From Neoscytalidium dimidiatum (lineage: Eukaryota; Ascomycota; Dothideomycetes; Botryosphaeriales; Botryosphaeriaceae): a stretch of DNA of 64,000 nt. Position 1 is the first letter of the stretch. Each line of letters starts with the position of its first letter. This document shows, piece after piece, positions 21,793-32,789 of the stretch. The DNA lies in the NCBI GenBank assembly GCA_037367355.1, contig CM074697.1, forward strand, positions 1,860,001 to 1,924,000, in the 5' to 3' direction. The notes beneath the pieces were generated by a model. That model was given only the letters and a program-made list of their open reading frames with translations, was not told the DNA's origin and did not search any database. Both the position numbers and the translations under genes were made by a program.

Positions 21793-23113
21793 TCAATCGA
21801 TGAGCGGCTTTCTCTGGCCGCCGACGTATGCCATGCCCAGGGCAGCAAGTCCCATAGGATCGGTCGCTTTGACAATATGGGCCGCAGGAAGCATCGGGTT
21901 ATCCGGACTAACATGCGCAGCATCTTTCGCCGCCTGCTCGATGGCCTCCATCTCTTGTTTGCATCCTGCGTGGTCGAATGGACAGACGACGATAGGCTGC
22001 CGGAGTAGTATGTCTTTGGCTGCTGACATTTGAGCCTGTGATACATTAGCAGATTCGTTGAATCGCAGTCGTGGAAGGAGGTATCCACCTTGACCGTCAG
22101 ATAATATTCGATCTTGTACAGTGTCCCCGTCGTTGTAAATCCGCTCACGCCGTACATGGGAAACTTCGAGTTTCCGCGCGGCATGATCCCTTCACTATCT
22201 CTGTAATCCTTTGCCGGGAATACGAGGCCTAGGTTTGTAAAGTATCCCGCTTCGGGCATCTTGACGCCCACGGCTTGCGTCGTTTTTGTTAGGCATTTTA
22301 CCTTTCGGGTTGGCTCATCGCCCTCGTGGTTATAGATAATCTCCTCATCTATGCCGACGGTGATTTTTTGAATTGTGACTTTTTTGGCTTTGGCCATCCA
22401 GTCGGGATTCGGAGAGAGTTTGATGTAGACGCTTACGGGATCTAGAGGCCCGTATGACCAGCGCGGAAGCGAGATGCCGAGAGTGACGAGGTGGTCCGAG
22501 ACGCGCTCCGCCGATTCAGGTCTGTTATACATGCCAAAGGTCGACAGGGTATCATATCGAGCTAATGGGACGGGGAAGGCATATTTCTTCTGTTCCTGAG
22601 CGCCCTGCTGCACCGTGACGACGAGCTCGTAGTACGTTTCGGCGGTGCGGCTTGGCAATTGCAGACTCGCTGGGGGCACGCGCCGCGCGATTTCCTCGCC
22701 ACCTCGTCCGTAGGGAATAAAAATTACGAATGGTAGGTCCATGGCCAGGATGCTCTCGGCCTCCCGTCCCAGCGGCGACCGGTACAGCAGCATCTCCTTG
22801 CCCACGATGTCTACAATTTCCTTTCGCGGCGCGGCTAGATGCTTTTTCGTTACCGAGTCGGCGGCAGGATGTATGCTCTCGCGGCGCTGCAGGGCGATGG
22901 TGACGAGCGAGACGGCGACGGGGGCAGAGACGCCGATCAAGGGCCGTATCTCGACCTTGCCCTCTATTCGCGGCTGTGGGAGCGGTGACGGTCAGCAGGG
23001 TCGCGATTGCTTGTTACGAAGGCGGACAAACGCACCAATGTCGCTGATATGCCCGGATAGCCGACCAGAAAGTTGCTGTTTGGCGGGCCAGAGACGCGCA
23101 CGAAGGCGGCCAT
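21793..23113 (-). CDS. arrestin-like (alpha-arrestin fold) protein
   Basis: The gene encodes 401 aa in exons 23113-23036, 22973-22089 and 22035-21793, all phase 0. The N-terminal arrestin beta-sandwich is recognisable: NFLVGYPGISATL then PRIEGKVEIRPLIGVSAPVAVSLVTIAL, and later LPFVIFIPYGRG, YYELVVTV and a C-terminal sandwich with VSVYIKLSPNPDW and TLYKIEYYLTVK. Fungal alpha-arrestins act as adaptors that bring ubiquitin ligases to plasma-membrane transporters or receptors. I see no PPxY motif, so direct Rsp5/Nedd4 binding is not supported. The protein is short compared with ART-type arrestins. The C-terminal exon carries CPFDHAGC and a Gly/Ala-rich end. It is divergent from the cyclophilin gene. 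Confidence 0.75.
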
Positions 23114-23757
23114 GGCTGCGGTTCAGAGGGGAGCTTGGGCGCTGGGCAGCGGTAGGGACGGCATGGGAGAGCACCGCTGCACCGCTGCGCCGGCTGGAGC
23201 CCCAGCTCTTGAAGCAAGGCGGGTGTTGCGGGCGGTGCCTGAGGGTGCGACAGGTCTGAGTGGGATGCGACGGGGCTAGGGCTCTTTGTCGGGCAAGGCT
23301 GGCGCGGGCGGCAGGCAGGCGGGTGGTGGTGGTGCGCGGGCAGCTTCGTGCGTCGAGCTCGCGCGGGGGCGTGGTGCTGGGGAAGCGCGCGCAGTGGCCG
23401 GGGCCGGTCGGGGACAAAGAGACGGTGGACGAGCCTTGGGGCGGCGTCGCGATGGTGGAGCGAGCCTGCGAGGTGTAGGCTGTGGCGCTGACGGGAAGCA
23501 GGCAGCTCTGGAGCCAGGCCGCAGGCGGGAGAGGGTGTCACGATGCGATTCGACGGCCGCGGTTGGCGGGTCGGCGAGCGCAGGGACTGGGGGGGCTTTG
23601 TCCAAGCGCGCGACGGAGCGATCAAACACACTTGGCCAGCGCTGCGGCCGCCTGCTGACCGCTGCCGCTGCCGACACAGAAACACTTCGCACTCACGTCA
23701 CTGCGTCAGCAGCTGAGCCCGTGAGACGAGACGGGATGCCACTCGCCCTGCGCCGCC
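23114..23757. other. divergent promoter between arrestin-like gene and cyclophilin gene
   Basis: A 644-bp, strongly GC-rich head-to-head spacer. Very long open frames cross it on both strands, but their products are Ala/Arg/Pro/Gly low-complexity strings, so they are composition artefacts. It is a presumed shared promoter. Confidence 0.55.
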
Positions 23758-24453
23758 ATGTCCGTCACGGTCAGTCAGCCTCCAGCTTCCAGGTTGCTCC
23801 CCGGCCAGAGCTGCCCGCCCGCGCGCACACGTCATGCCCAAGCGCTTCCAAGCCTTGCATGCGCGGCCTGCGTCCGCCTCCCGCTGCGCCTGCTAACAAG
23901 CCATTACAGTTACACACTGACCTCGGTGATCTCAAAGTCGAGCTGTTCTGCGAGAGCGTTCCCAAGACCGCCGAAGTGTGTGCTCCTGCTGCTGCCGCTG
24001 CCTCGTCTGCACGCGCCCCTCTGACCCTCGCAGAACTTCCTCGCCCTCTGCGCCTCCGGCCAGTATGACGGCTCGCCCTTCCACCGCCTGATCCCCTCCT
24101 TCATGGTCCAGGCCGGGAGTCCAGCCTCCGACCCCAAGTCCAAGAGCTCCGTTTCCATCTTCACCACCCCGGACCGCCTCTTCGAAGATGAGGTCAAGCC
24201 CGCCTTGCGCCACAACTCGCGCGGTATTGTGAGCATGGCCAACAAGGGTCCCAACACCAACGGCAGCCAGTTTTTCATCTGCTTCGCCCCAGCACCCCAT
24301 CTTGACGGGAAGAACACCGTCTTTGGGCGCGTGATCGAAGGAGACGACGTATTGGACCGTCTAGAAGGCTTGGAGATCGACAAAAAGGGACGTCCGAAGC
24401 AGAAGGTTACCATTAAGAACGTGACGATCCATGCCAATCCGTTAGCCGGCTAA
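23758..24453 (+). CDS. CYP10: cyclophilin-type peptidyl-prolyl isomerase, PPIL3/Cyp10 class
   Basis: The gene encodes 165 aa in exons 23758-23769 (four codons), 23910-23975 and 24034-24453, all phase 0. It starts MSVT|LHTDLGDLKVELF, the hallmark of the single-domain PPIL3/Cyp10 group. Catalytic-loop elements are present: FHRLIPSFMVQ with the active-site Arg and Gln, SMANKGPNTNGSQFFI, and HLDGKNTVFGRVIEG, in which His replaces the Trp of cyclophilin A as usual in this class. The insert SPASDPKSKSSVSIFTTPDR replaces the shorter GDPTGTGRGG loop of relatives and is a lineage-type difference. The protein catalyses Pro isomerisation; PPIL3 relatives are spliceosome-associated. The tiny first exon is set by the GTCAGT donor and the TTACAG acceptor. 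Confidence 0.9.
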
Positions 24454-25062
24454 GCGGTCATCGGTGGTGCGGAGAGTCACAGTCGTTGCCCGTGGGACTG
24501 GGAAACGGAGACCACCAAACCGGAGCTGTGCGGGGCCTCCAATATCGAGTGTCGCCCTCGCTCGTTGAGTGGGCGGAGCTCAAAGATGAAGTCGGTAGCT
24601 TTGGGATGACCAGGGAGCCTCATGCCTAATTCAGCATAGGAGCAGTTAAGGTTGTGGCCGGAGATTGCTTCCACTGTGGCATGCACCGCCCCTTTAAGAT
24701 CCAGTCCATCCGACTGGCTGGCCGCCAAGGTAGAAGACATTACAAACATCCTTTCTGGGTTTGCACCAAATAAAAAAGTAGAAATCAGGCATCAAACGCA
24801 CATGTTCCAGTTCCATTGCTTTTGGCCAGACACCCGACGAAAAGCCTAAGTGCCTTTCCGTATTAGTTTTCTCAGATAGATAGGACTCTTGTGTTAGAGG
24901 ACAGGGGCATCTTTAAGCGTAACTACACCTGTGTCCGGTGCAGCGCATCCTTCCATGCACATTCATGTCACATGTGCATACCCAGCCCGCTCTACGATCT
25001 GTTCTGTTCTGGTCTTGATATGGAAGGGGGAATAGAAAGGTTGCTTCGTTGCCGAAGACCAG
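24454..25062. other. convergent intergenic
   Basis: A 609-bp tail-to-tail spacer between the cyclophilin gene and the SDR gene. No gene or repeat was seen. Confidence 0.5.
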
Positions 25063-26436
25063 CTACTTGGCATATTTCTTGCTTGGTTTTGAGCCAGACT
25101 GCTTTTCCTTCTTTGGCACCTGCTCTTTTGCGGCCTTCGCTTTCTTGACTAGATCATCGAGAGCCGCGAGTTCCTCTTCCTGTTTCTTCACTTTTGCCGC
25201 ATCCTCCTCCTTCTTCTTTTGCTTCGCACGCTCCAATGCACTCTTCTTCTCGAGTTCCTCGATAGTCTTCTCGCTGGCTTCCCACAGGTTCTTTTGCACC
25301 TTCTCGTCCTCTATTTCCCCACGCATGAACCTGACTTCTCTGCACTCCTTCAGGAACTTTCCTCCCTCGCCTCTTCCCAGTTGCGCGTCCATTGCCGCCC
25401 AGAGGTATGTCTGGGCGCCTTGCACGGGACTTTTCAGAACGAGCCACCAGATGGGCCACATTATCAAGTAAAGCGCAAGGCCCCAGAGACTCCCATAGGT
25501 AAGATAGCGGCGCATACCGGGGGTTCTTGTCCAGCCCGGGTCGACGATGAAGACACGTGAGTTCATGGGGAGTTTATCGGGGCGGTCGTAAGTAGACAGG
25601 TGTTTTTGGAAGGCGGATGCAAAAATCATGGTAGCGAGCTTCGAGGTAGCGTCAGGGGAAGAAGCACTGAACTCGAGCCCCTTCTTAGACTGGCTGGCCT
25701 TCCTAGGCTTAGGCTTGGCCGCTTTCTTGTCCTTATCGCTGGTGTTCGAGGGGAAGTCAGGCAGCTGCCCGCCCATATAAGAGCTGCATGAGCTGAATAT
25801 GACGCGGACGTCCCGGTCCGGGGGCTGTGCGCGCAGAGCAGGGCTGAGTATACTCAGCAGATGGAAGTTGGCAATGTAGTTGACGCCCCAGCTCTCCTCC
25901 AGGCCATCTTCCGTTGTTCTCGGCTTAGCGCCGGCAGGTGTGAACGTATTGGCGCAGAGGATGATCATGTCCAGACGCCGCGGAGGGGCATTGTCGACCC
26001 ACTTAGTAGCGAACTTGCGGATGCTATGAAGCGAAGCGAGATCTACATGCTCAGCGGTAATGAGGTTGTTGTTGGTGGTCTTGCGCAGGTCGTCAATGTA
26101 GTCGACAAGAAAGGGATCGGACAGCTCATGCTGGGTCAGGAGAATGACTTGGGCTCCGCGGGTAGCCAGATCTCGGGCAACGTGAGCCCCAATGCCTGTG
26201 GTGCCTCCCTGAGTCAAATGCGTCAGCAACAAACAGAAGCCGAGGAAGGTAGCGCGTACAGTTATCATGACAACCTTGGAGTGCATGACGCGCTCGGAGG
26301 TGTTGACAGCGCCACCGAAGTAGCGTTTCAACAGGTAAAGAAGCATAAGCCATGGAGCAGTCTTGATGACTGTCCAGGCATAGGGGATGCTCCCAATGCC
26401 GTCGAACAGGGCTTGAACGGCAATGTAGACGGGCAT
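25063..26436 (-). CDS. membrane-anchored short-chain dehydrogenase-like protein lacking the catalytic Tyr
   Basis: The gene encodes 440 aa in exons 26436-26260 and 26208-25063. The 51-nt intron is a multiple of three and stop-free, so retention would insert 17 residues into the nucleotide-binding motif. The Rossmann motif TGGTTGIG (residues 59-66) forms only after splicing. An N-terminal hydrophobic helix (about 27-37) and a second one near WGLALYLIMWPIWWLVL suggest membrane association. The SDR core is recognisable (VDLASL, NYIANFHLLSILSPALRA, VIFSSCSSYMG, VDPGWTRTPGM). However, the active-site position that is YxxxK in SDRs reads DATSK (Asp245, Lys249), and the NAG motif reads CAN. The C-terminal 90 residues are a Lys/Glu coiled coil. 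An upstream in-frame ATG would extend the N-terminus, but MPVYIA gives a sensible start. Confidence 0.78.
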   Translation of the reverse strand: MPVYIAVQALFDGIGSIPYAWTVIKTAPWLMLLYLLKRYFGGAVNTSERVMHSKVVMITVRATFLGFCLLLTHLTQGGTTGIGAHVARDLATRGAQVILLTQHELSDPFLVDYIDDLRKTTNNNLITAEHVDLASLHSIRKFATKWVDNAPPRRLDMIILCANTFTPAGAKPRTTEDGLEESWGVNYIANFHLLSILSPALRAQPPDRDVRVIFSSCSSYMGGQLPDFPSNTSDKDKKAAKPKPRKASQSKKGLEFSASSPDATSKLATMIFASAFQKHLSTYDRPDKLPMNSRVFIVDPGWTRTPGMRRYLTYGSLWGLALYLIMWPIWWLVLKSPVQGAQTYLWAAMDAQLGRGEGGKFLKECREVRFMRGEIEDEKVQKNLWEASEKTIEELEKKSALERAKQKKKEEDAAKVKKQEEELAALDDLVKKAKAAKEQVPKKEKQSGSKPSKKYAK

Positions 26437-27102
26437 TGCGACTTGGGAGAAAGGATGGGTAACTTTCTGCGGTGCACCGCGGACAGCGACGTGCGCTGAC
26501 GCAGGCCGAGGGGATTGCGCTATTCCACGATAGGCAGCGCCCATCTTATCGCGCGTCGATCCGGAATCTGAGGCGGCGCCCTCGGCCCGTTGCAACTGCC
26601 ACCCGCCATATGCTGCTTGTACGGCGAGATACCTCAGGAAGGACCGACCTGGTTGAAACTTTCGCACTGCAGCTTCCCTTATAACTCCATGGCTGCCTAG
26701 TGCACGATGATTCACGCGGGGCAGATGGACCGGCGGGACTGCGTCTGCCTAGCCTCCGTGACACTGGCTACGGATTTCCACGTCCAACGCAACAAGCTGG
26801 GCCTGCCTCAATATAACGGTATCTTAGGCTGAACACCGAAGGATCCCAGGGCAGCGGATGCCTCTGCTGGGCGTGTAAGCAGCCGGCGTTTGCATGGCAA
26901 TCCTTTCCTGTGGCACAGTGTTGTTGAGTCACCGCGTCCCGGTTGCAATGGGTCAGGCCGAAGGCAGCAGCACCTCTCTTTGCCTGCGCCGCATTGCAAG
27001 CCTGATAGCACGTATAAAGACGCGGCTCGAGACTTCGCCTCTCTCTCCTCCGCGCTTCCTTTCTTACGCGTCGCTGCAGTCTTCTTCTTTACTTCTCCTC
27101 AC
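26437..27102. other. divergent promoter between SDR-like gene and AAA+ gene
   Basis: A 666-bp head-to-head spacer. A TATAAAGAC sequence at 27013-27021, about 90 bp upstream of the AAA+ start codon, is a reasonable TATA box for the plus-strand gene. Otherwise nothing was identified. Confidence 0.5.
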
Positions 27103-29286
27103 ATGGCTCAGCAGGACTTGTCAGTCGTCGCGGAAATCGAAAATATCATAAGACAAATGGCTCAACCTACCGATCTCAAGGCTGAAACTGCCACCACTGT
27201 CGATGCCAAGATCGGTGAGGCCAAGCAGGAAAATCAGTACCTTCCTGCGGGCACGCTAGCACGTGTTCGTGACTTATACCAGACTAAGCCCGATAGCAAC
27301 GGCAACCGCTCGTGGACAACTGCCTACCCTGATGAGTGTGTAAGCTCTTCACCTTGCTAGAGGACAAGTCTTACTGATTTGGTTGTTTACCTGAAGCCTG
27401 GAGGAGCCCCCGGAGAATGCCGAGGCAGCTCAGTACGCCCTTGTTGTCCGACACACCAAGTGCTACGATGGCCGAAGAAAACTTCGCATTGCGTCCATGG
27501 TCATTCAGAGCCCGCTGCTCAAAAAGTTTCTCGGCAAGGTCTTTGACAAGTACCCTGGAGTCACCACCAACCTGGAGCGTCTTGAATTTGCCGCCCCTTT
27601 CAAGCCTTTCGTTCACCGCTGGGAGAGGTTCATCGAAGCACGCGCCAACGAGACCGATGCGGAGACTAAAGAACATGTAGGGCTTCTATGGGCTATCCTT
27701 GAGGAGGAACTTCGCACCACTATATCCGAAAAGCGAGATCTCCTCTCCAACGGGGTTATCACCTACCAAGCGGTCTGGACCATTTTCGAGCCCGGTGTCT
27801 TGGTCTACAGCAACGATGATGGCGTGGATCGTGCTTTCACCCTGTCCGACGGGTCTTACTCCTGCAATCCTCCACAATTCAACTTGAATGTCCGCTCGAT
27901 TGATTGGGATGGCGAGGAGTTTGGCTATGTCAGCAACAGTCTGGAGATCCCCGCATTTGCTGGAACATGTCTAGTTACTAGCCTTCCTGCCTACCCTCTA
28001 CATTACCATCTGGAGGTTAAGCAGATGAGAAAGAGCTTGGTCGCTCGTGGGCGCCTATTCGAGGCTTACAAAGGCGTAAGTAGACCCAGCGCAAACACCA
28101 ACGCAGAACCATATCTGAACTTGCTTTTTACTAGTTTCACTTCAAGGCATATGAAGGCGTCTGCGTCGGATATGGTCCCTGGGGCCCCACCCGCTTCAGC
28201 GTCAACAGCCGCATCATCATCAATACGTACGCTTTCAATCGTTTTAACCCTAATCGAAAAGTCCGTGTGAGCCGGATCAGAGCAACAGGCGTGCAGCCGC
28301 AGGACTACTCCGATGATGAATTCGATACGGATTACGACGACTACTCGGAAGACGAATCCGACGACGAAAGCGGTCCCACCATACCGGCACCTGTGACTGA
28401 GGTATCGACTGAACCAGGGTTGAGTGAGGACCAGCTCCTTATTTGCACTGACGTACTACGTGGATACTCGCTGAAGGACAAGAAGTGGATGAAGTTTCCG
28501 ATCGGCGGCGTCAAAGAGATTGAATGGAACGAGCAAGCCTTCGATTCGCTCGTTGCGCCACCAGAACAAAAGGATCTCATCCTGGCGTTCGCCCAGACGC
28601 AAGCAATGAACAAGGATTGCTTTGATGATGTGATTTCTGGTAAGGGCCGCGGAATTATCATGCTCCTGTCTGGCCCCCCGGGTGTCGGAAAGACTTTGAC
28701 CGCCGAATCAGTGGCCGAGGTTATGAAGGTGCCACTGTTCGTCATGAGCGCAGGCGATCTAGGCACCGATCCTTCAGAAGTGGAGTCGGCACTGTCCAAT
28801 ATTCTGGAGATGAACACAAAATGGAACGCTATCCTCCTCCTGGATGAGGCAGACGTCTTTCTCGAGGCGCGCTCGGCGCACGACCTTGAGCGCAACAAGC
28901 TGGTGTCTATCTTCCTCCGACTGCTTGAATACTACGAGGGAATTCTCTTCCTGACGACCAACCGTGTGGAGAATATAGACGCGGCATTCGAGTCCCGCAT
29001 CCACCTCTCTCTTCAATACGAGGATCTGGACTTGGATTCCCGTCGCCACATTTGGGCCTCGTTCCTCGACCGCATTTCGAACGTTGCACCGTTCGCTGAG
29101 GAGGAGTTCGACCGCCTCGCCGAACGGAATATGAACGGTCGCCAGATCAAAAACGTCCTCAAGACCGCCCAGCTGCTCGCGACTAAGAAGGAAGCACCAC
29201 TATGCTTCGCCCACGTTGAAACCGTGCTCAAGTTGAGGGAGGCAAATGCTATGCTAAAGAACGGACTAACCAATGTCAAGGCCTAG
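27103..29286 (+). CDS. fungal AAA+ ATPase with N-terminal DUF7025-like domain
   Basis: The gene encodes 687 aa in exons 27103-27335, 27397-28075 and 28135-29286. The N-terminal half carries the domain found before AAA+ modules in many filamentous fungi: LLWAILEEELRTTISEKRDLLSNGVITYQAVWTIF and later YGPWGPTRFSVNSRIII. An acidic linker (DDEFDTDYDDYSEDESDDES) follows at about residues 363-383. The AAA+ core has Walker A GPPGVGKT (about 484-491), Walker B ILLLDEAD (Asp/Glu about 541-542), a sensor-1 region with FLTTNR, and an arginine-finger region (DAAFESRIH). The family is thought to remodel unknown protein substrates; no cellular role is known to me. Exon 1 joins exon 2 by a GTGTGT donor in phase 2 so that GA+C gives Asp before LEEPPENAE. 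Confidence 0.88.
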
Positions 29287-30871
29287 ATGAGGCCATGAGC
29301 GTTCAAGATTGACCGAATGATCCATGCTACCACTCACTTCATGATCCGTTGGCTGTGTGTGGACGAGTGCTACCCTCGGAGGTATCATAGAATTGGTCAT
29401 TAGATTAAATTACACTTAAGGATCTAAAGAGAACTAGCATGGAATCTTTTCTTCTGTGTGTTGTTCGGCTGTAGATCGGAGCATGGCCTACCCGCGTTGG
29501 AGTCCGTAATCAGACATCCTGTTGATGTCGACTATTCTACCATATGCATAAATATCCCGTGCGTGGTAATTATCATATACCGGGAAAGTCGATTACATAT
29601 TCTGACAGGGTGATCGAAAGATGCCTTCTGGAAACCCCCGCGGCACGACTTGACAGATTCAGAATAAACAAACCGACGTCCTGTCCAGATTATCAGGACG
29701 CACAGGCGAGAATCTCACGAGGACCATCTCATTTTAACTTTTTTCATAGGAATCTCGCTCTTTTCGTAAAAGAGGGTGAAATGTTGTTTAGCACGTATTG
29801 AAGTAGACCCATCACGGACATACCCGACAATTGAATTTCCTAGTCTGCCAAGCAACTAGGACCAAGGATGAATTTATGTACAGCGGCGCATGGAGTAGAC
29901 AATGAGTACGCCTTTTTCGACTTCCCGCATCCAAGCTAAGACCTCGCCTGATCCAAACGAAAGGAGGAAGGGGCAGAGTAGGAAAAGCGAAGCAGAAGAC
30001 CAAACCGCAGCCGATGAAGCAGTCAGGCGAGTGAAACGCAGTCTACGAGGCGTTCTGTTGACTAGCCGGACCTGAGGCGTTCCTGAACCACGTACCCAAG
30101 GTTCCTGGTGGAATCCTGGAACCCAGGCGGTTCGCGCCATTGCCTTTGGCGTACTTAAGGCCAAACAACCCGGCCTCGGGGGCTGGCTCATCGCCTGACT
30201 CGCAGTCTCGCACGTCGGCAAGGAAGTGCTAGGCTTCCGATTTTCCACCCCCTTCCTGGAGGAATAAGCAAGCGGGTGAAGTTCAGCCACCCAAAATATC
30301 AAAACTTACCACTCCAGCCACCGTATACCACCACCAACCTCTTGATCTAACATAGGAAAAAAAGCCAGCAATACCGAAGGCTCATGCACCATGAATCGGA
30401 ATGGTAGTATTAAACGCCCTGTCATGCTTTGCACAACAGAGTCTGGCATCGTGCGAAAACGTCGACAGAAGCCAAAACAAAAACGTCAATCAGAAACGAA
30501 ATTATACAGGGAAGTGTGCCACAGCGCTTGCGCGGGGTATCGAACGCTGAAAGAAGAGAGGGAACGAGAATGGAGCTCTTCTTAGACATGATAGAGGAAG
30601 GATATCTGTGTATGGAATGTGTCGACTGGTAGAAGCTGGCGCGGGCTGATTCCTGCACGCGCGTCCATTTTCTCCATGGTCTTCTGAGTTGAACCCGGAT
30701 TGCGAAATGCTAAAGTAAGGAGCTCTAACGTGGAGGAAAAACAGACTCTGCAGTCTGTTGCAGGAATATTCAGTTGTAAAGAAGAAAGTGCATTAACGCC
30801 ATAATCGTACCGGCATGAAATTGGAGAAATCCTGGATTTTTTTTTCTTTCTCCAGGAAGGAACCGGGTTGT
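29287..30871. other. convergent intergenic, 1.6 kb
   Basis: Spacer between the AAA+ gene and the SH3 membrane protein gene 3' ends. Short open frames at 29874-30302 (minus) and 30391-30632 (plus) have no motifs. The GC content drops between 29400 and 29800. No gene is supported. Confidence 0.5.
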
Positions 30872-32789
30872 TCACGGGCTGCGGGTTGGTGGTCGGTCGG
30901 AATCGCCAGCGGAAGAGTCGCCGTCGATGGTTTTCCGCCAATGCTGAGGCAAACAGACGCAGACAAGCTTGAGAGGAGGTTAGTGCGCTTCGTCGCACAT
31001 AGATTGCAGGGTTCTCAAACTCACCGGGAATGCCTTGACCTCCCCTACACTCTCCACTGGGCGTGAACTGCCATTCGACATGCCGCTATCTCGCTGAATT
31101 TTCCTATTTGCGTCCCACTCGTCGGCGGTCTGGGTGATCTTCACTCCGGTAGCCCACCCGTCGTCCCAGATGCCCACAACCTTGATCATTTCACCCCTCT
31201 CCAGATCGAACTCGTCACTGGCGCGGGGCTGGTAAGCCCATAAGACAGCCACCGAGTCGCCGGGTCTGATCTCGTCCTGCGAATAGTAGTCCTTGAAGAA
31301 AGGCAGTTGTTCCGACTGTCCGCTGCCCATTTCTGGTGATGAGAACTCCTCGTTGTTGCTGTGAGGTTCTGGTGATTGCGGCTCGTCCCCAATGTTAAGT
31401 CTTGAAGAGCTTGAGAGGGATCCGTTACGCTTCGGCAGCCTTCCGGCAGCAACAACAACAGAGCGGGGACTTCCTCCAGAACCATCAGATTGTCCGTACC
31501 TATGACCACCACGCGTGCTGCTGTACTGATCGGAGCTGGATGTCTCTTCAAGGGCATTCATGCGTGCAACACGTCCAGTGGGGGGCACGGGAGGCTGCTC
31601 ACGCATGTTAGAATACGACATGGCCGGCGCAATTGTATTTCCGCGTGATGGTGAAGGCTGGTTGAAAATGCTTCCCGCCTGGCTTGCTCGCCGTCTTCGC
31701 AGAAGGATGCAAGCGCAAATCATGAGAGTCAAAAGTAGTCCGGCGCCCAGCACAGCTCCAACCACGATACCAGCAATTTGTCCAGGCGAGAGACCACGGC
31801 GCGCGCCACCACCACCACCAGACGAAGTCCCTGTCGGGCCAGTCACAGCCGTTGTCGAGCTCGGGAAGAGAGGCGGCATAGACGTTGTAGTGGGTAGGTC
31901 GACACCTTGGCAACGCTCGTTCACGTTGGAATTGATGCAACACGAGTCGGTTGCGTTCGGGGAGCTTGAAGCGCAGAAGGAGCACAAGCCCTGGAGATTG
32001 TCTAGATAACCGCAGTTTTCGGGTTCATTCTGGACGCCGGGAATGCAGGAGCCGGTAAGAGAATTTGCGGGGAGGGCGCAGTTGGTGAAGTCGGCACGGA
32101 TTTGCGAGTTAACATTGTTGCTTGTGGTTCCGCAAAGCTCTGGGGTAGCCGCTATCTCTTGTTCGCTGATGGCGTATTCGGCCTGCAGGCGTCAGCTGAT
32201 GCTGTCTGAAAGTCTTGACAGGGGGCTACGCACACAGGTGTCGGCGCAAAGAGGACGGGACTCGTCGCCGGACAGGCCGCACGAGTCAATTGAATTCTGT
32301 ACAATAGCATTACACAATACGCTGGTGGTATACCTAGCATAAACGTCGGTGGTGTTGTCAAGGTTGATATTCGTGCAACCAAGCAGCTGGACGTATCTAG
32401 GATACATGAGCGAGGGCGAGATGGGCATCACGGCAGAGAAGACGCACCTTTGTTGCACAAAGTTGGACTGCACATAGGCGGCAAGATATTGATCGAAAGA
32501 GTTCGTGTCAGATACGTATGCGAGAAATGGACTGAGTGGGCAGGAGGTCAGTGACGGGTGCGAGAGCAGGGCTTATGGAGGAGTCGCACAAAAGGCCGGT
32601 CAAGGTAGAATCGGTCGAAATCGAAGAAGAGTTGAAAGCAGGACATTGGCTCGAGCCAGCCAGGGAAATGCAGGACGAGTTCTGAGCCATGGCCGTTGGA
32701 ATGCTGGCAGCGGCTAGTAACAGCAAGACGGCGGAAACGGTCATGGGACGCGAAGACGACGGCTCGTTGCGAGAGCGACGAGACGACAT
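30872..32789 (-). CDS. single-pass membrane protein with Cys-rich ectodomain and cytoplasmic SH3 domain
   Basis: The gene encodes 566 aa in exons 32789-32590, 32531-32448, 32396-32234, 32182-31025 and 30967-30872, with all phases consistent. The N-terminus has a signal sequence (VSAVLLLLAAASIPTAMAQ; a second in-frame Met at residue 16 may be the real start). The lumenal or extracellular part has about a dozen Cys in paired patterns (GLSGDESRPLCADTC, LCSFCASSS, SCCINSN) and Asn-linked sites. A Gly-rich stalk precedes a TM helix (about 285-309) ending in RRRR. The cytoplasmic part is Ser-rich with PPVPP, and an SH3 domain (about 460-545) contains VAVLWAYQPRASDEFDLERGE and DDGWATG. The last exon restores the conserved-looking end LVCVCLPQHWRKT. 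The layout suggests a surface or cell-wall sensor or polarity protein (Fus1/Sho1-like in plan only). Confidence 0.82.

Noticed and set aside
23014..24068. Long open frames in the arrestin/cyclophilin promoter
   Set aside because: GC-rich low-complexity Ala/Arg/Pro products on both strands at once. They run over the true exons of both flanking genes.
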